DNA from: Deltaproteobacteria bacterium
GTDB lineage: Bacteria > Desulfobacterota > BSN033 > WVXP01
Direction of reading: 5' to 3'
Assembly (NCBI GenBank): GCA_019308905.1
Contig: JAFDHF010000001.1
Coordinates: 124,001-188,000 of the forward strand
Length of the DNA stretch: 64,000 nt
The stretch's first letter is position 1. Each line of letters opens with the position of its first letter. The position numbers were made by a program, and so were the translations under genes. Shown piece by piece: positions 32,042-39,514 of this stretch. The notes below the pieces were generated by a model, which was not told where the DNA came from, did no database searches, and worked only from the letters and a program-made list of their open reading frames with translations.

Positions 32042-33736
32042 ATGAACCGATCGAGGAACGAGACATACGCTGTTTCTCCTGCAAGCCTGGCCGTCGACCG
32101 GTATATCCTGACCGGCGTAAGCCTTTTTATCGCCTTTCTTCTCGTCTTCTTCATGCTCTTTCCCATTTACAAGATCCTGGTCATGAGCTTCTTCAAGGAA
32201 GGAGCCTTCGGCCTGGAGAATTTCACCTTGAGCAACTATATCAAGTACTTTGGAACTCCCCGCATTGCCAGGTCCCTCTATAACAGTTTCTATGTCTCCC
32301 TCATGACCATGGCGATCACCACTGTGCTGGCCTTCTTCTTTGCATACGCTCTTACAAGGACGACCATACCGGGAAAGGGTTTTTTCAATACGGTGGCCTT
32401 CATGCCGCTCATAGCCCCGTCCATAATTCAGGCTCTGGCCCTCATCCTGCTCTTCGGCCGTAACGGCCTCATAACCGCCCATCTGTTCAAATCCGGCTGG
32501 TCCATATACGGGGCATGGGGCATCATCGTGTCGGAGGTTCTCTACTGTCTCCCCCATGCACTGGTAATCCTCTATACCACCCTCTCAGCGGTTGACACCC
32601 GTCTGGATGAAGCCGCGGAAAGCCTGGGAGCAAGTGCTCTCCAGGTCTTCTGGAGGGTCACCGTTCCCGCTGCAAAATACGGGCTCCTGAGTGCAGCAGC
32701 CCTCACCTTCAACCTTACCATTACAGACTTCGGCAACCCGGTCGTGATAGGGGCGGACTACAACGTGCTCGCCACAGAGATCTACGCTCAGGTGACAAAC
32801 CTCTACCGCTTCGACCTCGGGGCCACGGTGAGTGTAATCCTTCTCGTCCCCTCTGTGGCGGCCTTCATGTTCAACTACTACGTAACCAGGAAGAGTTTTG
32901 CTCTTATCAGCGGCGCGGCCCGGCCTTTCATCCGGCCCTCCCGGCCCTTGAGGAAATGGGGTTTTTTCACTTACTGTTCTTTGGTTTCGGCCTCTATCAT
33001 CATGGTCTTCGCCACGGTGGTTATGGGATCCTTTGTCAGCGTTTGGCCCTATGACTGGTCTCTCACCCTGAAGCATTACCGGTTTCCATCCCTGGGAGGC
33101 TACTCCGCAATCTGGACCAGTTTCTGGATTTCGATCCTGGTCGGTTTCTTCGGCGCTTTCTTCACACTCATCGCAGGATACATCGTGGAGAAGAAGAAAC
33201 CTTTTGGGGTCCAGATCCTCTACCTGCTTTCCGTCATGCCTGCGGCTATTCCGGGTCTGGTCCTGGGGCTCGGATATATCCTCGCCTTCAACAGGCCCTA
33301 CTATCCCTTCTACGGAACCCCCTGGATAATAATCATCTGTGTCGTCATCGCCAACTTCACACTGGGGACTCTCTCAAGCATCTCCAATATCAAGAACATC
33401 GATCCGTCCATCGAGGAGGCCGCCACCAGCCTCGGCTCCACATCGATCAGCACCTTCGTCCGTCTGATCTTCCCCCTTTCCAGGGTGGCCTTTTTCCAGA
33501 ACTACGTCTATTTCTTTATGCGTTCCATGACGACCATCAGCGCGGTGATCTTCCTGGTATCCGCAACCGTTCATCTGGCGGCCATCGAGATCATCTGGCT
33601 CGATAACGACGGCTGGACGGCCAGTGCCGATGCTATGGCCACCTGCGTCATCGCCATCGTGCTCGTCATGCTCGGCCTGCTCAGAATCGTCATGGGCAAA
33701 AGGGGTGGATACGCCGTGGCAGGCGGTGCAACGTGA
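32042..33736 (+). CDS. ABC transporter permease, two fused membrane domains
   Basis: The 564-residue protein contains two consecutive permease modules of about six membrane segments each, as in FbpB and some aminoethylphosphonate permeases. Both have EAA loops that contact the ATPase: DEAAESLGASALQVFWRVTVP (about 195) and EEAATSLGSTSISTFVRLIFP (about 460). The fusion means one gene supplies the full membrane channel. The ATG at 32042 has GGAGCAGG upstream. A 303-bp gap follows before the enzyme genes. Confidence 0.92.
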   Translation: MNRSRNETYAVSPASLAVDRYILTGVSLFIAFLLVFFMLFPIYKILVMSFFKEGAFGLENFTLSNYIKYFGTPRIARSLYNSFYVSLMTMAITTVLAFFFAYALTRTTIPGKGFFNTVAFMPLIAPSIIQALALILLFGRNGLITAHLFKSGWSIYGAWGIIVSEVLYCLPHALVILYTTLSAVDTRLDEAAESLGASALQVFWRVTVPAAKYGLLSAAALTFNLTITDFGNPVVIGADYNVLATEIYAQVTNLYRFDLGATVSVILLVPSVAAFMFNYYVTRKSFALISGAARPFIRPSRPLRKWGFFTYCSLVSASIIMVFATVVMGSFVSVWPYDWSLTLKHYRFPSLGGYSAIWTSFWISILVGFFGAFFTLIAGYIVEKKKPFGVQILYLLSVMPAAIPGLVLGLGYILAFNRPYYPFYGTPWIIIICVVIANFTLGTLSSISNIKNIDPSIEEAATSLGSTSISTFVRLIFPLSRVAFFQNYVYFFMRSMTTISAVIFLVSATVHLAAIEIIWLDNDGWTASADAMATCVIAIVLVMLGLLRIVMGKRGGYAVAGGAT

Positions 33737-33962
33737 GACTGCGCCCCTCAAGGAAATGCCTTCCAACGATCCGCAATCCTTCCGTTCTCGGAGAATCAGC
33801 CCCATCTCGAGAAAAAGCGGCAGACCGCTGATGTAGGGACTCGCCGCCCGCAAGGGCTCGGCAACAGGGATTTCTGCCGTCAAAAAGAGGAAAAAACGGC
33901 AAAATCAACCGGTTGGAAGTATTTTTCATCGAAAATCGAGGAAACCCTGGCAGAAGAGACTC

Positions 33963-33992
33963 TTGACAGAGACTCGGTCACTCTGGTAAGGT
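33963..33992 (+). promoter_or_regulatory. Promoter in front of the aminotransferase-GntR-aldolase genes
   Basis: TTGACA (33963-33968) with TAAGGT (33987-33992) at 18 bp. The -35 is perfect and the -10 poor, as is common for controlled promoters. The start point would fall near the GntR operator candidate at 33993-34000. Confidence 0.45.
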
Positions 33993-34000
33993 GTATAGAC
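33993..34000 (+). promoter_or_regulatory. Candidate HutC/GntR operator
   Basis: GTATAGAC matches the GTnTAnAC operator core described for HutC-subfamily GntR regulators, and the flanks extend it to the near-palindrome TGTATAGACA (33992-34001). It lies at the expected transcription start, upstream of the gene set that includes a HutC-type regulator, so autoregulation is likely. Confidence 0.45.
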
Positions 34001-34039
34001 AGCTAATCATCTACTTTCTGTATCGAAAGGAGTGGGCAG

Positions 34040-35137
34040 ATGGATGTGACAGAGTTTTTTGTTCCCTGGTATGACAGGATCAAGCCGTATAAGACCGACA
34101 ATATCACCATGGCTTGGCAGAACCAGGAACTTCACCGCATGTTTGTGAACGAGAACCCCCTCGGGCCTTCGGAAAAGGTGGTCCAGGCCGTGACAGACGC
34201 TGCCAGACTCGGCAATCGCTACCCTGACAACGGAGTACGGATTCGAAAAAGGATCGCCGAAATCCACAAGGTGAATCCCGACAACGTATACATCGGTAAC
34301 GGATCATCGGAGATCATCGAACTCATGTGCAGGCTCTTTCTGGCACCGGGTGACGAAATTCTCCTTCCAAATCCCATTTTCTCTCTTTATGAGATCAGGG
34401 CGCTCAATGTGGGAGCCAACGTGATCACCGTCGACGTGACCCCTGACATGCAGTACGACACAGACGGCATGCTGGCTGCCATGACGCCGAAAACAAAACT
34501 GATGGTGCTCTGCAATCCCAACAACCCCACAGGTGCCTTCATCCCCGATGAAGACATCAGGCGGTTGCTTGGAGCCGGGATTCCCACGCTCCTGGATGAG
34601 GCCTACCTGGAATATCACCCCGACCACGAATCAAAGGACTACCTGATCAGGGAGTATCCGAACACGGTGGTGAGTCACACCTTCTCCAAGGCTTATGGGA
34701 TGGCCGGAATCCGATTCGGCTATGCTCTTGCCGACGAAAAGATCATCCAGGCCTTCAGGAAAATCCAGATCCCGTGGAACACGAGTCTTCTGTCGATTGC
34801 CGCAGCAGAGGCAGCCCTGGACGACAGGGAGGGGCTGAATAGGAAGATCGAATTCAACAATGCCCAGATTCGATACATCTACGACGAGCTTTCAAAAATA
34901 AGGGGGCTCAAACCGTACTTCTCATACGGAAACTACATAATCGTCGACGCCACCGACCTCGGCGTTGACGGGCAGGAGGTAGTCGACTACCTCTTCGAAA
35001 AAAAGAAGATCATGATCAAGGCGGTCAGCACCCTCAAGGACAGGCCGGGACTGTTCAGGATCAGCCTGGGTACAGCCGAGGAAAACAGAGCCTGCATGGA
35101 GGGGATTGCCTCCTTCTTTGCCGCCAGGACAAGGTAG
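34040..35137 (+). CDS. HisC-like PLP-dependent aminotransferase (class I/II)
   Basis: The 365-residue protein resembles histidinol-phosphate aminotransferases. It has NENPLGPSEKVVQAV (substrate arm), YIGNGSSEIIELMCRLFLAPG, CNPNNPTGAFIPDEDI, a PLP-binding LLDEAYLEYHP, and the Schiff-base Lys in SHTFSKAYGMAGIRFGYA. The C-terminal Arg that holds the carboxylate or phosphate is in GLFRISLGT. No histidine biosynthesis genes are near, so I infer a catabolic substrate delivered by the adjacent transporter. A CobD-like decarboxylase activity cannot be excluded. The ATG at 34040 follows AAAGGAG. Confidence 0.88.
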   Translation: MDVTEFFVPWYDRIKPYKTDNITMAWQNQELHRMFVNENPLGPSEKVVQAVTDAARLGNRYPDNGVRIRKRIAEIHKVNPDNVYIGNGSSEIIELMCRLFLAPGDEILLPNPIFSLYEIRALNVGANVITVDVTPDMQYDTDGMLAAMTPKTKLMVLCNPNNPTGAFIPDEDIRRLLGAGIPTLLDEAYLEYHPDHESKDYLIREYPNTVVSHTFSKAYGMAGIRFGYALADEKIIQAFRKIQIPWNTSLLSIAAAEAALDDREGLNRKIEFNNAQIRYIYDELSKIRGLKPYFSYGNYIIVDATDLGVDGQEVVDYLFEKKKIMIKAVSTLKDRPGLFRISLGTAEENRACMEGIASFFAARTR

Positions 35138-35202
35138 CAGACAGGGGCCACGGCGTGAGACCCGGAGGGGGTAGGTGCGCCATCAGGCGGAGATCCCGTT
35201 AC

Positions 35203-36003
35203 ATGGCGGAGATCGTCGACCAAAAGAGCCGCATACCGAAGTACCTGCAAATCGGGGGATGGATCGAGGAGATGATCGCCAAGGGGCGGTTTCAAGTCGG
35301 TGACAGACTCCCCTCAGAGGCGAGGCTTGCCGCCTTTTGCGGGGTCAACCGCAACACGATCCGCCAGGCCATCTCGGAACTGGTCCGCCGGGGGTTGGTG
35401 ACCACCAAGAACGGTGTGGGCACCTTCATAAGCTCCAGGATCCCTGAAAGGGCGAGATACTCTCTGGACCGGATCTCGAGTTTTTCTGAAGACGTGCGAT
35501 ACGCCGGTTACACCCCCAAGACCAAGCTGATCTCGAAGAGGGTCGTGGAGGCTACCAGAGAGATTTCGGAAAGACTGATGCTCGGTTCGAGGTCGAAGAT
35601 CATCCAGGTGGTCCGCCTCAGAATGGGAGACGAAATCCCCCTGATCCTGGAGAGGAGCCACCTGCCCTACGAAGAATTCAGCGAAATCCTGGAAATGGAT
35701 CTGACAGGCTCCCTCTATCGCCTTCTGGCAGACCGTTTCGGCCTGGAACTCGACCGTTCCGTTCAGAACTTCAGGGGGGTGCTCTTGACCGGCCTCGAGG
35801 CCAGGCTTCTCAGGGTGCCCCCGGGCTCGCCTGGTATATTTCTGGAGAGCATCATTTACGATACCAAGGGGGTGGCCGTTGAGCTGCTCCAATCACACTA
35901 TCGGGGTGACAAGTACGTCTTCCAGGTCCACTCGGGACACTACCGGGTGAACCTGGAGGCAAAGAAAGAAAGCCCGGGCAAGGAGGTCAGTGGAAATGGC
36001 TGA
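35203..36003 (+). CDS. GntR-family regulator, HutC subfamily (UTRA domain)
   Basis: The 266-residue protein has an N-terminal winged helix (YLQIGGWIEEMIAKGRFQVG, LPSEARLAAFCGVNRNTIRQ, then VRRGLVTTKNGVGTFI). A UTRA ligand-binding domain follows (about 100-250, with IIQVVRLRMGDEIPLILERS and GIFLESIIYD). UTRA domains sense small metabolites such as sugar phosphates, urocanate or phosphonates. The ATG at 35203 is preferred over the GTG at 35155. Its stop overlaps the start of the aldolase gene, tying the two together; the likely operator is at 33993. Confidence 0.92.
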   Translation: MAEIVDQKSRIPKYLQIGGWIEEMIAKGRFQVGDRLPSEARLAAFCGVNRNTIRQAISELVRRGLVTTKNGVGTFISSRIPERARYSLDRISSFSEDVRYAGYTPKTKLISKRVVEATREISERLMLGSRSKIIQVVRLRMGDEIPLILERSHLPYEEFSEILEMDLTGSLYRLLADRFGLELDRSVQNFRGVLLTGLEARLLRVPPGSPGIFLESIIYDTKGVAVELLQSHYRGDKYVFQVHSGHYRVNLEAKKESPGKEVSGNG

Positions 36004-37204
36004 AAAAGGAGTGTTGGAGAGACTGCAGGATGTGAACCCTGACGCGGAGATCTGGTGGGATTCATCACCTCTGGTCTACGGAAACTGGGCGGCGAGCGTG
36101 GTGGAGAGTGCTCCAGAGGAGAAAAAAGTCTCCTGGAAAGAGCAACTCGAACGTCTTTTCAATCCTGATAAACCTGGAGAGACCCTCTTCCGAGGTGTAA
36201 CCACCAACCCCCCCCTGAGCTACAACGCGATCAAGGACGATCCCGGGACATGGGCCGAAATAGTCCGTGGCATGATTCGGGAAAATCCCGACAAGGGGGT
36301 TGAAGATATCTTCTGGATGACTTACAAGCAGATCGTGAAGCGGGGAGCCGAGTATTTCATGCCGGTTTGGGAGAAATCCGGGCACTCTTACGGTTACCTG
36401 TCCGGCCAGGTGGACCCCAGGGACGTCTACGACACCGAGCGGATGTTCGCCCAGGCTCTTGAACTCGCAGAGTTGAGTCCCAATGTGATGATCAAATGCC
36501 CTGGAAGCCGACAGGGTTACGAACTGATTGAGAGGCTGACGGCAATGGGAATCGCGACCAACAATACCCTGGCTTTCACGGTACCCCAGTTCGTCTCCTG
36601 CATGGAGGCCGTCCAGCGTGGCCTGGAAAAAGCGAAAGCAGATGGTGTGGACCTGTACAGATGGCGATCGGTGATCACCCACATGTCAGCCAGGTATGGA
36701 ACCCTGGGAGACCTGAGCACACAGGCTGAGGCCAGGGGGATCGACCTGAGCGAGGCGGAGATCCGCTGGGCAGAGCTTGCGATCTTCAAGCGGGCGTACA
36801 GGATCATCGAGGAGAAAGGATACCCCAACAAGATGCTCATGTGCAGCATGCGGATCAGCCCGCCCACGACCGATGGAAGTGCGGCAAGCTGGCACATCGA
36901 AAAGATCGCCGGAGGCAATGTTATCTACACCTGTCCTCCGAAATACATCGCACAGCTCATGGAGGTGGAGGACAGGATGAAGCCCTTCAATCCCCAGGCT
37001 ATCTATGAGGAGCCTCCAAGGGAGGTACTCGACAAGCTCCTCAGGCTTCCCTACTTTGTCGAGGCTTACGAGGAGGATGGGATGACAAAGGATCAGTTCA
37101 ACAAGCAGGGGGCCTTGGTGGCCACTGCAACCGAATTCTCCAGGGCGACACGGGCGACCGTGGACTTCGTGGCCCAGCAGTTCCAGGCTGAAGGGAAGAT
37201 GTGA
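35996..37204 (+). CDS. Transaldolase-family protein (class I aldolase)
   Basis: The 402-residue protein has the transaldolase pattern. FRGVTTNPPLSYNAI carries the TTNP motif, NVMIKCPGSRQGYELIERL carries the Schiff-base Lys, and GIATNNTLAFTVPQFVSCM supplies the conserved N-T-L-F-x-x-x-Q. It is longer than typical transaldolases and lacks close similarity in the C-terminal third (about 280-402). It has no pentose-phosphate neighbours. In context it may cleave or form a C-C bond in the product of the aminotransferase. The ATG at 35996 is 9 bases after AGGAGG; a GTG at 35990 is too close. It overlaps the GntR gene by 8 bp. Confidence 0.85.
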   Translation: MAEKGVLERLQDVNPDAEIWWDSSPLVYGNWAASVVESAPEEKKVSWKEQLERLFNPDKPGETLFRGVTTNPPLSYNAIKDDPGTWAEIVRGMIRENPDKGVEDIFWMTYKQIVKRGAEYFMPVWEKSGHSYGYLSGQVDPRDVYDTERMFAQALELAELSPNVMIKCPGSRQGYELIERLTAMGIATNNTLAFTVPQFVSCMEAVQRGLEKAKADGVDLYRWRSVITHMSARYGTLGDLSTQAEARGIDLSEAEIRWAELAIFKRAYRIIEEKGYPNKMLMCSMRISPPTTDGSAASWHIEKIAGGNVIYTCPPKYIAQLMEVEDRMKPFNPQAIYEEPPREVLDKLLRLPYFVEAYEEDGMTKDQFNKQGALVATATEFSRATRATVDFVAQQFQAEGKM

Positions 37205-37206
37205 GA

Positions 37207-37238
37207 GACCCGGAGAGCCGGCTGTCTCCGGCAGGGTC
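37207..37238 (+). terminator. Hairpin just after the aldolase gene
   Basis: GACCC-GGAGA pairs with TCTCC and GGGTC around an 8-nt loop and a 4-nt bulge (GGCA). It starts 3 bp after the stop codon. There is no T-run, so termination may be weak. Confidence 0.35.
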
Positions 37239-37383
37239 GGTAACCGAGAGGCAGGGCCCTTGGTGAAGTTTACGACCTTAACACGATGGAGCCCGCCGGT
37301 GAGCCCACAAAGCTCTGCGGAAGAAGGGTCGAGAAACCGAGGGAGTATGGTATCACCCTGAAATGACACAGGCCTGACAGGCC

Positions 37384-38712
37384 TCAGACCTTGTCATCCA
37401 GGAGGACGCCTCGCAGAGAATTGGCGAGCCCCTTTTCGATGCGGACGGGGACCTCCTTGCCTACAAGATCCGTTCCTGCAGGGAAGTTGACAATGCGGTT
37501 GGACCGGGTCCTGCCGGTCATCTCACCCGGATCCTTGTGGCTCCTGCCTTCCACCAGGACCATCTCTACTCTTCCCTCTGCCTCTTGGTTTTTCCTCCGG
37601 GTGACCGCCCTCTGGACCTCCTGAAGGATCCTGAGCCGTTCCCTCTTGATCTGTTCGGGCACCTGATCCGGATAGTCGGCCGCAGCGGTTCCTCTCCTCC
37701 TCGAATAGCGAAAGGAGAAGAGACCGTCGAACTGGACCCTTCTTATCAGATCCATGGTATCCGCAAAATCCCTGTCGGATTCGCCTGGGAATCCCACCAG
37801 GGCGTCCGCTGTAATGGCAATCGTCGGGCACACCTCTCGAAGCCTCTCCACCTTCTCAAGGTAGTCCTCGCGGGTGTAAGACCTGTTCATCCTCTTCAGG
37901 ATTCGATCCGACCCGGACTGGAAGGGCAGATGGATATGCTCGCAGAGCTTTGGAAGATCCTGAAAACACCTGACGAGCTCCGGCGAGAGGTCCTTCGGAT
38001 GGGATGTGGTGAAGCGGATTCGCTCTATCCCTCCGATCCGGTCTATCTCTCTCAAAAGGGCCGGAAAACTCGCCTCTTCTTTCAAGCCTTTCCCGTAAGA
38101 GTTCACATTCTGCCCGAGAAGGATGACCTCCTTCACGCCTTTTCCGGCAAGGATTCTCACCTCGTTCAGGATCCCGGCCATGGAACGGCTTCTCTCAGGC
38201 CCCCTGACCATGGGAACAATACAGTAAGAGCAGAAGTTGTTGCACCCCTCCATGATGGTCACATAGGCCCGTACCTTCACCTCAAGAAGAGGGACCACCT
38301 CCATGGAGGAAGCACATTCGCGGAATCCGGTCTCGCACCGCCGGCTGCCCCTTTTCCGGACGTCCTCGAGCAGACTGGGGAGCATACTGAGATTATGCGG
38401 TCCGAAGACCAGGTCGAGATGGGGAACCCTCTCGAGCAGCCTCGCCCCCTCCTGCTGGGCGAGACAGCCTCCCACCCCGATAACCAGTCCCCTCTTGTTC
38501 TGCTTCAATCTCCTCAGTCGTCCCAGGGTGCTGTAAACCTTGTGCTCCGGCTTCTCCCGAACGGTGCAGGTGTTGATGAGGATCAGGTCGGCCTCATGGA
38601 CATGAACGGTCCGCCGGTATCCCAGGGGACTCAGAATCTCGAGGATCTTCTCGGAGTCGTGCTCGTTCATCTGACAGCCGAAAGTCTCCAGATAGATCCT
38701 TTTCGGCTCCAC
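37384..38712 (-). CDS. miaB: tRNA-2-methylthio-N6-dimethylallyladenosine synthase
   Basis: MiaB adds a methylthio group to i6A37 in tRNA using two [4Fe-4S] clusters. The 442-residue protein has the N-terminal UPF0004 domain with its three Cys (ETFGCQMN, NTCTVRE, GGCLAQ), the radical SAM triad in MEGCNNFCSYCIVPMVRG, and a TRAM domain at the C-terminus. The GTG at 38712 is preceded by GGAGGGGG at good spacing; the frame upstream to 38772 looks spurious. It is 61 bp downstream of surE. Confidence 0.96.
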   Translation of the reverse strand: MEPKRIYLETFGCQMNEHDSEKILEILSPLGYRRTVHVHEADLILINTCTVREKPEHKVYSTLGRLRRLKQNKRGLVIGVGGCLAQQEGARLLERVPHLDLVFGPHNLSMLPSLLEDVRKRGSRRCETGFRECASSMEVVPLLEVKVRAYVTIMEGCNNFCSYCIVPMVRGPERSRSMAGILNEVRILAGKGVKEVILLGQNVNSYGKGLKEEASFPALLREIDRIGGIERIRFTTSHPKDLSPELVRCFQDLPKLCEHIHLPFQSGSDRILKRMNRSYTREDYLEKVERLREVCPTIAITADALVGFPGESDRDFADTMDLIRRVQFDGLFSFRYSRRRGTAAADYPDQVPEQIKRERLRILQEVQRAVTRRKNQEAEGRVEMVLVEGRSHKDPGEMTGRTRSNRIVNFPAGTDLVGKEVPVRIEKGLANSLRGVLLDDKV

Positions 38713-38773
38713 CTTGATCCCCCTCCAACCCGAAGAGACCGCTGCTCTTCGGTCTCCAGAATGGGAAGCCAAG

Positions 38774-39514
38774 TCATATCTCCCAGGATTTCATCTCTCT
38801 CAGGCAGGAAGAACAGGTAAGATTCGGATGAAGAGGGGTCACAGAGACATACCCCTGGGAAACCGCCTCAAAATCGGTCCCCTCTTCCCTTTCGAATCTC
38901 AACTCGTTGCTTCCGATCCAGTAGCACCTCCGGCCCCTGGGGTCGTTGCTCTCGCAGACCACATCCCCGTAGATCCTCTTTCCCTGGCGGGTAATCCTGT
39001 AAGACCGGACATATTCTGGATCCAAATTCGGGACGTTGACGTTCAGCAGCATTCTCCGGGGCAGTCCATTTCTCAGAATGAATCTGGCCACTCGGACGGC
39101 GAACTCTGCAGCCCCCCTGAACTTGAAATCCTCCCGCGAGACAGTCGATACCGCAAAAGACGGGATGCCCATGATCGTCCCCTCCAGGGCAGCAGAGACG
39201 GTGCCCGAATAGAGGATGTCCTCCCCCATGTTCCCCCCTTTGTTGATCCCAGAGGCGATGATTGCAGGGCGCTCCGGCCGCAGCATATGGGTCCCCAGTA
39301 TCACGCAATCCACAGGAGTGCCGTCGACCGTATAGGTATCGTCCCCGACCTTGTTGATTCTAAGGGGCCTGTCCATGGTCAGAGCATGGGCCACGCTGCT
39401 CCGCTCTCTTTCCGGAGCGACAACGATTACCTCACCCACCTCTCTCAGTGCTTCCACCAAAAGATGGAGCCCCTCAGAATGGATACCGTCATCATTCGTT
39501 ACAAGTATCTTCAT
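38774..39514 (-). CDS. surE: 5'/3'-nucleotidase SurE
   Basis: SurE is a metal-dependent phosphatase acting on nucleoside monophosphates and short polyphosphate. The 246-residue protein has NDDGIHSEGL with the metal-binding Asp pair, APERERSSVAHALTM, DGTPVDCVILG, and SGINKGGNMGEDILYSGTVS with the metal-binding Asn. It overlaps the Rad50-like gene by 4 bp (ATGA). Confidence 0.97.
   Translation of the reverse strand: MKILVTNDDGIHSEGLHLLVEALREVGEVIVVAPERERSSVAHALTMDRPLRINKVGDDTYTVDGTPVDCVILGTHMLRPERPAIIASGINKGGNMGEDILYSGTVSAALEGTIMGIPSFAVSTVSREDFKFRGAAEFAVRVARFILRNGLPRRMLLNVNVPNLDPEYVRSYRITRQGKRIYGDVVCESNDPRGRRCYWIGSNELRFEREEGTDFEAVSQGYVSVTPLHPNLTCSSCLREMKSWEI

Larger units (their letters stand above)
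33737..34039. other. Gap between permease and aminotransferase with internal promoter
   Basis: This 303-bp stretch has no gene that I accept. Its right end holds the promoter and candidate GntR operator listed separately. The left part has only weak stems such as GCCGT/ACGGC at 33877-33901. Confidence 0.5.
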
